This document shows, piece after piece, positions 33,245 through 45,880 of a stretch of DNA of 64,000 bases. The notes beneath the pieces are model-generated. The model was not told the origin of the DNA. It saw only the letters and a list, made by a program, of their open reading frames with translations, and did not search any database. Source of the stretch: Ampullaceana balthica (Eukaryota > Mollusca > Gastropoda > Lymnaeidae); contig CALYLW010000285.1 of assembly GCA_944989445.1 (NCBI GenBank), forward strand, positions 1,805,299 through 1,869,298, read 5' to 3'. Positions within the stretch are counted from its first letter, which is position 1; the number at the start of each line of letters is the position of its first letter. Made by a program: the position numbers and the translations under genes.

Positions 33245-33577
33245 TCTTACGAGCAACAAAGCCCGTCCAAGGATGTTCCGCCTCCGTTCGGTGGCATGTT
33301 TCGGCATTACATTTACATCGCGTCAAAAATACTATTCAATATAGCTAAAATAAATAACTCTTAAAAACAGAGCTTTTTACTATAAATCCCAACGCGCATA
33401 ACTCAAAATAAAGTCTTGGAAGAAATACTGCACCAAAAATAACTCGTTTTGAACGTCCGCGCAAATGGCGTAAACGTGTTCAATATGATTGGCTGTAGGA
33501 GTAATTTGTGTTTGAGGGACCAATCGCTACAGATGACCGGACAGAATGGACAGAAAATTGCCTTTTATTATATAGGA
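33245..33577 (-). mobile_element. Helitron 5' segment, minus strand
   Basis: The minus strand starts at 33577 with TCCTATATAATAAAAGG and matches 7095-7440 (e.g. AAGACTTTATTTTGA, TCGTTTTGAACGTCCGCG on the plus strand here). The 3' end was not found. It faces away from the Helitron 5' end at 33720. Confidence 0.7.
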
Positions 33578-33719
33578 TAGATATTATTCGATACTTTAAA
33601 TTGTTTTATTAATTATGGCGCTAGAAGTAAACACAAAATCGTCTTATAAAATTAGTTTATTAAATTTATATCTTTATAACTTCAAAGTATTAATTTATAT
33701 AATTATGATACATTTGTTA

Positions 33720-33804
33720 TCCTATATAATAAAAGGCAACTTTCTGTCCTTTCTGTCCATTCTGTCCGGTCATCTATAGCAATGAGTCCATCAAACATCC
33801 CTTC
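33720..33804 (+). mobile_element. Helitron 5' terminus, plus strand
   Basis: TCCTATATAATAAAAGGCA follows an A, then a TTCTGTCC-rich stretch and a GGTCATCTATAGC motif shared with 7095-7160. After about 85 bp the sequence becomes LINE-like (from about 33805). No 3' end was found. Confidence 0.65.
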
Positions 33805-36800
33805 CCGTAAAAAAAGCCTTGCTACAAAAACGTCAACAAAGAAAAAATTGGAAACTCGGACCTTGGAGATGATGGGTCTCTTAACAGAGAACTAATGAAG
33901 CTAGGTGGCCAAAGCCAACTGGAAACCACCCAGGAGACAACCATACCTCTCCACTAGGACCACGACCAGCATAGGAACATGGAACGTAAGGACCATGTTC
34001 GAAGCTGGAAAAACTGCCCAAGTTGCTGCCGAAATGCAACGGTACAAGCTAGCCATCCTAGGGATAAGTGAATCCCGATGGACTGGCTCAGGCCAGATGA
34101 AGCTCAACACAGGAGAACTGCTACTATATTCAGGCCATGATGAAGAAAACGCAGCCCACACCCAAGGAGTAGCAATCATGCTTTCCAAAACTGCCCAGAA
34201 CGCCCTTTTAGGGTGGGAAGCCCATGGTCCCCGAATAATCACCGCAAGATTTAAGACCAAAAAGCAAGAAGTCAATATGGATCTTCTTCAGGTATACGCT
34301 CCTACTAACGACAGTAAAGAAGAGGACAAAGAGGACTTCTACAACAGACTGAGAATCCTTATACAAAAGTGTCCAAGGAGCAATGTGATTATAGTAATGG
34401 GTTACCTAAATGCAAAAATAAGCAACAACAATAATGGATATGAAGAATGCCTAGGAACACACGGCCTCGAAGAGATGAACGAAAATGGTGAAAGGCTAGC
34501 AGATATATGTGCTGCAGATGGACTAGTCATCGGTGGAAGCCTCTTCATGCATAGAAATATCCACAAAGCAACATGGATATCAACAGATTTGTCAACGGCT
34601 AACCAAATCGACCATATCAGTTTCTGCAAAAAGTTTAAAAGATCTCTCCCAGACGTAAGGGTAAAAAGAGGGTCAATTGTAGCCTCAGATCATCATCTAC
34701 TGATTGCCAAACTAAGGCTTAAATTGAAAAAGAATTGGACAAGTGAGGGAAGCAAGCGCCAACGTTTTAACACTACTCTATTGAAAGGGGAACCAAAACT
34801 TAGTGAGTTCAAACTTACGCTAACAAACAAATTTCAGACCTGGCAAGAACTAGGCAACGAAGAAACAGTTGATAAAAACTGGAAAAGCTTCAAAGAAATA
34901 CTTACGACCACCTGTGAAGAAGTGTTGGATCCCAGACAACAAACGCATAAAGAATGGATTTCTAATAAAAACATAGAGAAAATCCAACAGAGGAAAAAGA
35001 AGAAGGCAAATCTAAACAACTGCCGCACCAGTACCGAAAAGGCTAGAGCATCAGAGTATCAGAATACGCAGAAGCCAATAAAGACGTTAAACGTAGTATA
35101 AAGTCAGATAAAAAGAACTACATAGAAGGATTAGCACTTGAGGCAGAAGAGGCAGCTTACCATGGAAACACAAGAGAACTATTCAGTACAATAAAAAAGC
35201 TATCCGGAAAGTTCAAAATCCAGAAAGACCTGTTAAAACTAAAGATGGGAAATCTATACCTGATGAAGAGGGTCAGAAAAAAAGATGGATATAACATTTT
35301 GAAGAACTCCTCAACCGACCAGCCCCACAATAAAAACTCAACATAGAGCGAGCAGAACAAGACCTAGAAATAGACTGCAGCACACCCACAAAACAAGAGA
35401 TAAGCAGAGCAATTAAACAACTAAAGAAAGGCAAAGCGGCTGGTCCAGACAGAATACCAGCAGAAGCCTTGGCAGCAGATATACGACTAGCTCTGCAATG
35501 CTACACACTCTTTTCAAGAAAATATGGGAGGAAGAACAGATTCCAATAGAGTGGAAAGAAGGACATCTCATTAAGCTCCATAGAAATGAGACCTTAGCTC
35601 TTGCTCCAACTATAGAGGAATAACTCTGCTATCCATACCAAGCAAAGTATTTAACAGAGTGCTGCTAAACAGAATGAGGGACGAAATAGATACCCATCTT
35701 AGAGACCAACAAGCAGGTTTTAGAAAAGATAGATCATGCACTGACCAGATTGCCACCCTGAGAATTATATTGGAACAATCCCTGGAGTGGAACTCACCAC
35801 TATACATCAACTTTATTGACTATGAGAAGGCTTTCGATATTGTTGACAGGCCAACCCTGTGGAAGTTACTAAGACACTACGGGATACCACAAAAACTGAC
35901 TGACATAATTAAGGCTTCATACGAAGGACTTACATGTAGAATTGTTCATGGCCATCAAACAGCAGCTTTTGGGGTACAGACCGGAGTCAGAGTCTGCTTT
36001 CACCATTCTTATTTCTGCTAACCATCGACTGAATAATGAAAATGTCTACAGAGCAGAAGAGAAATTGTATCCAGTGGACACTATGGAAACAACTTGATGA
36101 CCTGGACTTTGCGGATGATCTGGCATTAATATCGCACTCACAGCAACAGATGCAGGAGAAAACTAACTATGTAGCACAATTCTCTGCTAGCTTGGCCTGA
36201 ACATCCATAAAGGAAAAGCAAAGTCCTTAAAATAGATACATCAAGCAACACTCCAATAACACTGGAAGGAAAAAATCTCGAGGAGGTGGATAGCTTCACA
36301 TACCTTGGAAGCATCATTGACACACAAGGAGGGACAGAAGCCGATGTAAGAATGAGAATTGGCAAAGCAAGAACAGCATTTAAACAGCTTAAAAAAGTTT
36401 ACAACTGTAACAACTTGACTCTCCATACCAAGGTCAGGATATTTAACACCACAATAAAGCCTGTCTTGTTGTATGGAGCAGAAACATGGCGAATAACAGC
36501 AGCCATTTCAAAAAAAGCTTCAAGCTTTTATAAACTCATGTCTTCGAACAATTCTCCGAATCCGCTGGCCAAATGTTCATCACCAACGAAGACCTCTGGC
36601 AACGCACACAACAATAGCCAGTGGATGAGCTAATACGCCAGCGCAGATGGAGATGGATTGGCCACACTCTCAGAAAACCTACATCCAGCATTGTGAAACA
36701 AACCCTCTCATGGAACCCCCAAGGCAAGAGAAAAAGAGGTCGTCACAAAATGGCCTGGAGAAGGGAACTGGAGGCAGACACCAAAATGAGCGGGCACAGC

Positions 36801-36905
36801 TAGGGGCAGATAGAAAGATTGGCGCAGGACAGGGATGCCTGGAGAAACTTTGTTCATGGCATATGCCCCAGATGGGACGAAGGGCGATGATGATGATGAT
36901 GACTG
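33805..36905 (+). pseudogene. LINE A: APE-type non-LTR retrotransposon, frameshifted and dead
   Basis: The first frame (33905-35101) is an apurinic-type endonuclease that would nick target DNA: WNVRT (N27), SES (E56), YAPT (131-134), SDHHL. The catalytic Asp of the usual G-D-x-N motif is Tyr (GYLNA, Y167). Reverse transcriptase pieces follow in shifting frames: KGKAAGPDRIPAEAL near 35430, FIDYEKAFD in 35659-36021, FADDLAL at 36109-36129, YLGS from 36301, and RWRWIGH at 36648. The C-terminal part closes with NFVHG...CPRWDEG and then a (GATGAT) tail at 36886-36902. Frameshifts occur near 35100, 35530, 36000 and 36180-36280. This protein type is often annotated craniofacial development protein 2-like. 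The 5' start is uncertain, and the clade was not assigned. Confidence 0.85.
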
Positions 36906-39203
36906 GACTGAAGCATTTAGTTTCATTAAGTCCCTAACTAGTTTTGGAAGGACACGTTCAGTTTTCATTAAATTCCTAGCTGTTGTTGCAATACAACTTT
37001 ACAAACCAACTTACTGGAGGCTGACTTTGTGGGAATAAGTTCCAGGTAATTATTGATGATTATGGATACTTTTATAGTGGACTCGAATGGTGTCTTTACG
37101 AACCTGATTTGCTAATTGTTCTCATCATGCTTAACTTTTATTAGAAATGAGAGTTTAAAAAAACACCCTAACTATGTTTTATTTAAACAAATTAGAAGTT
37201 GAAACATGTCAAAGTTTTATTCCACATTTAAAAAAAAATTTGTTCATTATTTTTAAAAAAAATGCAGTGTAAGTAAAGAAATTCTCTCTGAAAATTATTT
37301 TGAACATGTCGCTAATTAATTCAAAACCAGGAAAATTAAATGGTCACGTGTCTACAAGTTCATTTTGCTCGCTTGGCTGAGTTCAATTCGATAAAAAAAA
37401 TTACATTAAATTGTTAAGCCAAGGTCAAACTTGACACCTGCCAGGCAAATGCGAAGTTAAACTAAGTTTAGCAAGTAATCATGGCAAGTGTCGCGTACCA
37501 ACTCATCATTTATAATTTTCTTCTTTTAAACACACATTTATTTCAAAATGTTTGACAATTGTTCGTAATTTTCGTGGAAGGTGAAATCCGGTGACGTCAC
37601 AACAGTGTGACTAAATGCTAGTGCTTCTCAAATTAAGAGACGATAGGGATATAACAATTTCTTGTGTGTTTCTTTTTGTATTGCCAAAACGCCGTACTAT
37701 ATTTTGTATATATATTTAAACATATTTTAAATGTTTATGAATCTAAGAAAAAAAGTTTTGAATAGCGCATTTCGTCACATAAATCTTTAAAGCGCATCTT
37801 AGTCGGCACAGAAAAAAGGATACATACACAAAGAGTCCAATCCGGAACAAGTTTAGCATAGAGAGTATCAACTTAACCTAAACATTCAACTTATTAGTTA
37901 CTTCATTTGGTTTATAAATTACTAATCGCAGTGGCGTAACAACGACATGGCATCGGGGCAGTTGCCAAGGGCGCCGAGTGCTAATTCTTCAATAATCAAT
38001 AATTTATTCTGTATTGTTTAGTATTTTCCTTATTTCTCAAGGGCGCCCAGTTAAGCTTCTGACTATACGTATTACTTACATTTTAATTATTATTAATGAC
38101 ATTTCATTTATTACTTATATTTCACTTTCATTTTTTTTACATTTCAAGTAGTACTTATAATTCACTTAATGCTTAAATTTCGCTTAATACTTAGACTTTT
38201 GACATATTAATTACATTTCATTTACACTTATGATAGATCTAATAATTTTAGTCAAGAAATGTTTAAACAAAAAATATGAATTTTACACTAATAGAATTTG
38301 TGAGCTTTACTTTTTCAATGACGGTTGGAAGATTATAACTTGAGAACCCTTAAAATCCCGATATGATGAAATAGATTTCGAAAGTAATTGATTTTCATTT
38401 AGGTTGGATTACTTGCAAATTGGTGAAATTAGATTGAGTTTCTGGATCTAAAGTAACATTTTAAAAACTTATCAGACCGTTAAACATTCTGTCCTTAAAC
38501 GGAACAAACCAACTAGTTGGATTTGTCGCTGGGTAAATTATGACCTGATGAGTCCTCGATTAGAGGTGATTTACCCCCAGTTTATAGGACGGCCTTGGTG
38601 TCTATGAGTCATGTGACTGAAGAAATACAGGTATTTTAAAATAATACCTCACAGCAGTAGCCTCGATGAAAATTGTTCCAGCGGGTTTCTTGGTGCCAGG
38701 AAATGTTATAATGTTTATTTGGTTACATTACCACCATGTCATCGAATGCGTTTATCAAAGCAGATTTGGCGTCATCAAAACTGTGGTCGAATTGAATATG
38801 GCTGTAATGATTTTCCTAGACCCACATTTAATGACGTTATAGGACTCTCATTGTCATGGCTTTAACAGTTTTAAGATCATGTTTGTGACAATATAAAAAA
38901 GTGTTATTTAAATTTGGCAACGTAATTCACTTACCTGGAGATAAATCAAGATTGTTTAAATAAAAAAGCTATTTGTTTGTTTTTTTATTATACACACACA
39001 AAATGTTGCAATTTAAAGTAATTAAAGAGATCCTTTTAAATGTCGGTTCTAGACAGATTTAGACTAACTCAATCACAGCTCACGCCTTTGCAATCCCAAG
39101 TGGGTACATTTTTTAAAACAGCAGTCACGTGATCTATATGTTCCTGAGGTCTCAGAGTAAGTCCAGGTTTTATGGAATTGGTGTGGCAAACAACATCGTG
39201 TGT
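36906..39203. other. Non-coding DNA, start of duplicated block copy B at 37120-37470
   Basis: 37120-37470 matches 24380-24740. The remainder is AT-rich. CAGTGGCGTAAC at 37929 resembles a hAT left end, with a GGGCGCC word on either side of AT-rich DNA to 38055, but no right end was found. No gene was seen. Confidence 0.5.
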
Positions 39204-39215
39204 CGATGTATCACT

Positions 39216-40091
39216 TGTTGTTGTTGTTTGTTGTTGTTCGTCTGTCGTGGTCGACGATGACCACTCTCATCATATTTGCTGGGCCGCCACATGTGTCCTC
39301 TGGTGGCTTATTAACCCTATTCTGGCCCGAAAAAGGCGTCCGCATGTGGACAAGAGATGGATGCGGTCCCTTCAGAAGGGTTTTGGATACGGTCCTTTCT
39401 GGCTTGACGTTTTAACTTGGCAGCCTGTTGTCTATTAGCCTCACAGACAGCTGCGCCATTTCCATATCATACAGCGCCATGTGGGCTCGGTTACTGGCTG
39501 CTGCTTCCCATGAGTCATGTCCGATGTCGAAAGCCTTCAGAGCAGTTTTAAGTGCATCCTTGTAGCGCTTATGTGGACCGCCGCGTGTTCTATACCCTTC
39601 TTCTGTAAGCTCACCATAGAAGAGCCTCTTGGGGAGGCGATGGTTGGGCATGCGCACTATATGCCACCGCCCAGCGTAGTTGGCTTTTGCATGAGGCTAG
39701 TGTGGATGCTGGGTAGTCCTGACCTGGCTAATATTTCGGTGTCTGGAACTTTTTCCTGCCATTTTATATTGAGAATTTTTCTAAGGCTTTTGTGGAAGTG
39801 GTTCATCAACCTCGCATGGTGTTGGTAAACAGTCCAAGTTTCACATGCATATAATAATGTGGGGAGCACTACAGCTCTGTATACTTTTAGTTTTGTTTGT
39901 GTGCTGATTCCCCGTCTGTTCCAGACACTGTCATACAATCTACCGAATGCTGCGCTGGCCTTTGAGATTCTCGAGTTCCCCTCGTCATCAATATTGGCCT
40001 TCTGAGACAGCGTGCTGCCAAGGTAAGTAAAGCGACTCACTGTGTTGATTTGTTGCTGTTGATGAATATGTTAGGCTCGTATAGGATGTGC
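39216..40091 (-). pseudogene. LINE C: 5'-truncated LINE with 12-bp target duplication and (AAC)n tail
   Basis: On the minus strand 40040-39657 encodes the region after the reverse transcriptase: SRFTYLGST, LLYACETWT, ILNIKWQEKVPDTEILAR. After a frameshift, 39657-39412 continues with RMPNHRLPKRLFYGEL. A further frame has a C-terminal finger-like CGRLFRARIGLISHQRTH, comparable to the C-terminus of the intact LINE at 56097. The 3' tail is AACAACAAC. CGATGTATCACT occurs at 39204-39215 and 40092-40103, a 12-bp target duplication. Catalytic motifs are lost by 5' truncation. Confidence 0.8.
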
Positions 40092-40123
40092 CGATGTATC
40101 ACTATTTATTAGATGAATTATTG

Positions 40124-40520
40124 TATCTGTTACAGACGCTCCTTCTGTACAGACTTAATTGCGCCAAAGCTTATCCAGGGTTTATGTCTAAGCTTGAATA
40201 TTATAAATTTTAAATTTAATGTTGATAGAGTGTTCGTTTTCCTGGTTTCTTCGGCGACCGATTCCACGTCCGAATTTGGACGGGAGAAAGATAATGTTTA
40301 TATGTTTGTTCTTGCATACGGAATAAGAAGTGTTTTTATCCTCATGTCTATACGAGAGTTGTATTAGCTTTTCTTTTGTTGAAATTCCAAGTTGGAATTT
40401 GTTGCCTGCCTTAATGTATTATTACTAATTTGCTCTTTGTTCTTTTATCCTTTAGTGTTTCAAGGTTTACGGATTTAACTAATGGGGTTAATTTTTTAAA
40501 ATGTCCTTTAGTGTTCTTTA
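40124..40520 (-). mobile_element. LINE 3'-end fragment, CAGACGCTCCTTC family
   Basis: On the minus strand it runs through a degenerate C-terminal reverse transcriptase region into a 3' UTR ending GGAGCGTCTGTAACAGATA. It matches 47693-48080 and 44752-44960. The plus-strand open frame at 40113-40367 is antisense noise. Confidence 0.75.
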
Positions 40521-41119
40521 TTCAGACTCAGATCTCTCGCCTATCAGCAAACTGTTCCTAAGCTAAATATATCTGAAGAGTTCAGCCATAGTATAACAAG
40601 AACCAGCAAAACGTACGACAAACTGTCAGCGTTATCAGATGACACTCTACAAAGGCATGCTGTACTTTCTGCGGTAACTCATAGCAGTTCAAGATTGTTG
40701 AGTGACTTGCAGCAACAAGATGCACAGACAATCTGACCACCAAATGGCTGATTAAGACCCCCAAGTATCTTTATCATTGTAGTACAGGTCCACCAATTTA
40801 GTACATTTCTATCATTTTACTGCAGTTCTGTCATGTAGCTCTATCATTGTGGTGTAGTTGAAAGACAACGAAAGACTATTTAAGACAACCCCATTGGTTC
40901 GATGGGATTCAAAACACATTGTACTAACCGGTTAATTATTGAGAACCGTTAAGCTTATCTTTACGCGGAGTCTCAACCCATAAAAACTATGGCCCACGGT
41001 AAAAAAAACTGACAGCACGTAACACATATTATAACCAATGTTCCTTCTAAAGTTCGTTGGTCGGTGTGCAAAGTAAAAAAAAACACCAACGTGTGTGCAA
41101 GTTGCAAAGCATACCCATT
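40521..41119. other. Intergenic DNA
   Basis: No family was recognised. Some CTATCATTGTAGTACAG-like words repeat loosely at 40765-40860. Confidence 0.45.
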
Positions 41120-42540
41120 TTTTGTGCAATATTTTACAATAGTTAGTTAATATTACAGTTACAGTTTAGGAAAATATCATCTCGCAAGAGAATGGTGAGC
41201 AATTTTTTCAAACCTCGTTAACAAAGTTGAGATCCCAGACAAACAACGATGTAAATTATGTGATTTAACATCCTCTACATTTAACACTTACTGCCAGTCG
41301 AATCTTCACCAATAGACGCACTTACCCTTAACGTTCATTTCAATTTCAAAGTCTCTAAATACATTAAATCTGTTCTAATTTCTTTAAAATTTAACTCATT
41401 TTTTTTGGGATAAATTAAGCTTTTAAGTTGATTAATTCAGACAATATTCAACTGACGATTTCGTCTTCTCTAACCATATATAAATAAAATTTAGAGTTAA
41501 AAACGTCAAATACGAATGCAACTCATCATCGGAAAACTTTCTTTTCTGGGATCAATAAAAAAAATTCAATGTGAACTTAACATTTTCTTTATGTTATTGA
41601 TCGAGTTTAGTAGAATCACTTCATCCAAAAATAGTTTTTCGTGTATTGCTTACATTTATACAACTTGCCTCATTCATTAATCAATTAACAAAAATAAAAC
41701 AAAAAACAAAGGAAAAAATGTGAATTTATTTCTTCTTTAGCGCTGACATATATCCATGGTAGAGATTTTAAAATTTAATTTTTGAATACATTGTTTTTGA
41801 AATTCATATTAGAGATTTTGCTATCCAGCGGCAGCTTATTTCACTTTCGAATATAAACTTTGTGTGGAGAGAAATAGCGCTTTAAGTTGTTTACAAAATG
41901 GAGCGCCCAAGAGTGCTTCTTCAAGGCATGTGCATATTTTTATGCTTCCCTCGTAAAATTGCATTTCTTATGTGGGTCTAGTGATGATAGCAAATTTCAG
42001 CTCGGAGTCGTGTATACTTTCTTAACATTTTGTATTCCTTCATTGAAAAAAAAACAAACAAAAAAAATGTATTATTAAATTGCATAAAACATCAAACATA
42101 GTTTAATGCTCCAACGACAATTTCACAAAACGAAGAGTCATGGATGATTTTATTTGACAAAAAAATGTGCTTTATTTAACACTAGAAATATACCCATGCC
42201 TTGCAGCGGAAGTATACTGCCTTATAACTTCTGTTAAGAAGGTTAAAATATATCACTTATTGTTTGTGAAGTATCTCTCTGTATGAGATGATGTAAGTTA
42301 CTTTGCTGGTTGTAAATCTGATATGAGTTTGCTCTTTAGAATTCAAGTTATAGTTTATATACATATAAAAAATGTAATTTAACAATATTGGACAATTTTA
42401 CGTATAGTAAAGAGCACTGGGAAAGTAAACTAATAATTCAATATGGTAAATATGTAAATTTTAAAAAATGCATAAAAATATCTCGTAGCTATAGATACGG
42501 CTTAGCGAAGAATAGTATTAGGAATAAAACACATAAGGTG
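41120..42540. repeat. Duplicated block, copy B (left of the hAT insertion)
   Basis: 41500-42540 matches 24790-25790 of copy A. 41120-41500 matches 51340-51760 of copy C (AGATC...CAGACA...CAACGATGTAAA). A decayed Helitron terminus (CACTAGAAATATACCC) at 42181 matches the one at 25444. No gene was seen. Confidence 0.8.
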
Positions 42541-45500
42541 CAGTGGCGTAGCGAGGGGGGCAGGGGGGGCAAATGCCCCGGGCGGCACTTTGCAAGGGGC
42601 GGCAAATTCCTAGACGTTAATTTGTTTCTTGAAATGAAAATTTTAAAACAAGGTGGAATTGTTTTTTTTAAAATCGAAATTAAAGAAAAGCCAAATAAGA
42701 AATTAATAAAAGAAGTAAAGGAACTGCCAAAAGCTTGTGAACGTTTTAACTGCCAAAACTTCAAACTCCTTATTGGATATAAAATTTTTCTGATATTAAT
42801 ACTACTGTAATAAAAAAAGCAGATGCTAAATTAGTATGATAAAGTGACACTGATGTGTTGATAAATTCATTGATACTTAAATGTGACACACGCCCCTGTT
42901 GTAAAGGTGTGTGTGTGGCGGCAAACACCTTGTTGTTAATTAGGTAATTGTTCAAACGTGAAAATAAATTTTAATAAAAGAAAGAAAAGCCAAGATAAAA
43001 AAATTAAACGAAATGACGAACTATATTAAAATGCGAGATCGCTTCTGATGCCAAAACTTCAAACTCATCATAATCTAAAGTCTTCTGATACTAATGTTTA
43101 CTGAGCTGGAAACCATAGGGGCTGACAGTATGACAATAATGTGCTGGTATATATATTTGATTTCAAGTTGATTTAACGCAAGTGAACTACTGGACAAAAT
43201 TGTTGGCGTATTTACATAGCATATTAAAAATTTTAATGTCTTTTGTTTTGTGGCATAAACAAAAATAATGGAAACAATTGCTATCTAGTGGAATTAAAAC
43301 TTGGCACAAATAAATACAAAATCGCGGCAAATTCCTCGTTGTTAATTAGCTAATTGTTAAAACGTGAAAATAAATTTTAATAATATAAAATAAAAACCAA
43401 GATAAGGAATCAGAAATTGGATAAAGAAAGAATAGTACTATTAATAATGACTGTCAAATAGTTGTTCTAAAGAGAGAAACAAAGTGGCAAGAAGTTCTTG
43501 TTAGAATATTTGACATTATTAAATCTTGACGAAATTATATGTGACTTTTTGAGGTCACAGAGAGGGCAATTACTGTTGCGAATAAAAATATATATTCTGG
43601 AACTAATGCATTAGCTTGCAAAATACGTTCGAGCACTCGAGAAAATAGTAGAGATAGGGTAAAAAACTTGTCATCTAAAATTCAAACTGAGCTCATAGCA
43701 ATTTAGGAGATACAGTTCACGAAAATCATCTTTCTTCATTAACAAGATACCGAATATTGTTCCATTGCACTTGATAGCCCTCTATATATTTGAATTAAGG
43801 ATAAATAAAAAGTCAGTTGTGTGATATCAAACAGTCAAGTTGTGTGATATGTAAAGATTGAAAATCAAAAAGTAGACGCTGTAGTCTCTTTCAAAGATTT
43901 CATTCAAGCAAAAGTGATAGCTGCTTAAGGGACGCATTTCTGAAAATGATTGTGAATAAAGATGATCTTAAAATAAGGCACAGCCCAATAGTGTGTAATA
44001 CTTCTTAAGGGCTGGACCAGGCACGACACGAGAGTTCCACAAGGCGCCACCAAAAATCTATAACATCTCATGACAAACTCGTGTCAACAGTTTTTTGAAA
44101 CCTATTTGTGTAACGATGATACTCACTGAACAGCATCTCACCAAATACGGCTATCAGTACTACACTTGAGCGTGTGTGTTACGCATCTTTTCCAAGTCCA
44201 TACACTGATGGAAATACCTCAGTTGCGTCTACAGCAAGGCATTCAGACTTCAGGATACAAATAGTGATATACATGAGGCACATTTGAGATACCTTGCATA
44301 AGCTCAATTAGAAACTGAGAGATGCAGACGCAAAAAGCGCAATTCACGAACATGAACCACGAACGGAGCAGGAACTTTGCTACGTCACAATGAAATCTTT
44401 TATATTTTCAAAGCTATATTTTTAAATGTAAAATGCCCGATTCTGTTACAAACGTTCTGATTTAGTGCTCAACAACACTTTCTTTTCAGCAGTGGCCACG
44501 CACCAGCAGCAACTAATGGAATGGAATACTTAAAGGGATGCTTTGACATTTGATAAAAGTTATGTGGGGAAACCGCATCATTTTATTCGAAACCTTCAAA
44601 CAAAGAACAGGAGGAGAAATTTTAGGTGATCGAAGCAAATATGAAGAAGTATGCATGCTATGAGAATAACGTGAAAAAGAAATTTGGTTTCTTCATAAGA
44701 TGAGTTAGTGTATAAATTCGTGTGAGGTTTTGGTCCAGTTAATAGAATTCTTATCTTATCTTATTCTGTTTATAGACGCTCCTTCTCTTACAGAAGATTA
44801 TTGCGTCTAAGCTGTCTCTTGGTTTGTGCGTAAGTCTTGCATTTTTTATTAGAGATTTATATGTTGATAAAGTGTTGGTTTTCCTGGTTTCTTTCAGCAA
44901 CTATTCCACGCCGAATTTCGGAACGAGAAGAATGAAAATTTTGTATGTGTTTTAGAAAAACAGACTTGATTTCGGTACACAGCTTATCTACTTAGGACTT
45001 TGAAATTTTGTCTTCAAATTAGAGTATTCAAAATATCCCACAGGAAATGTCTGAAAGGTATCTTTTAACCCCATGAATAGGGACAAAAATAAATGCATTC
45101 AAGACTACGTTGTTTATGTAAGTTTACATAGATATTTTGGCTCGAGTTACCCTGCCTAAATATAATATATTTAATTGAATATTGCTTTACAACTGTCTAA
45201 GTAACGCAAGGTCTTTAAAACAGACCTTCTCTAAAATATTTAATGAAAAATTAATGACGATCAATTACGACAGGGTCGAGGTATCATGCTCGCGAGCCGA
45301 TGTGCTCTATCGATCTGCTCTCGGAAAATGTTCGATTATTAAAAAAATACATAATTTAGACTATTTTGATCTACTCAGATTACATTACTATATTTAAAAA
45401 AGCATAACAAGGTTATTAAAAGAATTCAGAGACATAATTATTGTACTTTAGTGTTAAATTACGACAATATTCACACATATATTAATAGTTTGTTTTAAAC

Positions 45501-45880
45501 ATAATGTATGGCTCACAACCTAATTAATTTTCAAAATATGTAGTGTTTATGGCTCTCTCAGACAAAATATGTAGTGTTAATGGCTCTCTCAGAATAGGTT
45601 TCCAACCTTCAATTACGAATACACACAAATTGGCGAATATATTGCTATTTTGGCTATTGAGCATGCCATGGTTGAAAACATTGATGCATGAAAGATTGAG
45701 CCATGAGGAAAAAACATAAAAACCTAATTCATTAAAGAAATGAAGCCTTCTTATTTACATAAAATATATAGTGTTATTATTATTTCTTTCTAATTTGTTT
45801 TACTTATAGCGTTAACATATTTTTCGGTGCGACAAATTTGGTTTCTGCCCCGGACGACACATACCCACTCTACGCCACTA
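42541..45880. mobile_element. hAT transposon with perfect 8-bp target duplication ATAAGGTG
   Basis: The left end is CAGTGGCGTAGCGAG and the right end CTCTACGCCACTA, followed by ATAAGGTG identical to the 8 bases before the left end (42533-42540 and 45881-45888). GC-rich subterminal GGGCGGCAC resembles the hAT at 2551-4962, so the two are likely the same family. Short frames at the left (KIEIKEKPNKKLIKEVKEL) and scattered mid-element stretches look like decayed coding sequence but carry no motif I can assign. It contains a LINE 3' fragment at 44752-44960. Copy A at about 25790 is an uninterrupted empty site. Confidence 0.9.
44752..44960 (-). mobile_element. LINE 3'-end fragment nested in the hAT
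   Basis: TTATCTTATTCTGTTTATAG followed by ACGCTCCTTCT is the same tail junction as at 47693. About 200 bp of the minus-strand LINE 3' region follow. This LINE jumped into the hAT after, or was carried in by, its insertion. Confidence 0.75.

Noticed and set aside
37929..38055. hAT left end CAGTGGCGTAAC as a full element
   Set aside because: No matching right end or target duplication was found nearby.
38531..38576. Hammerhead-ribozyme-like sequence: CTGATGAG, a CCTC/GAGG stem, and an outer GGGTAAAT/ATTTACCC stem
   Set aside because: The second core strand should be GAAA but reads GATT, and there is no room for a proper stem I with a cleavage triplet. Likely a chance hairpin.
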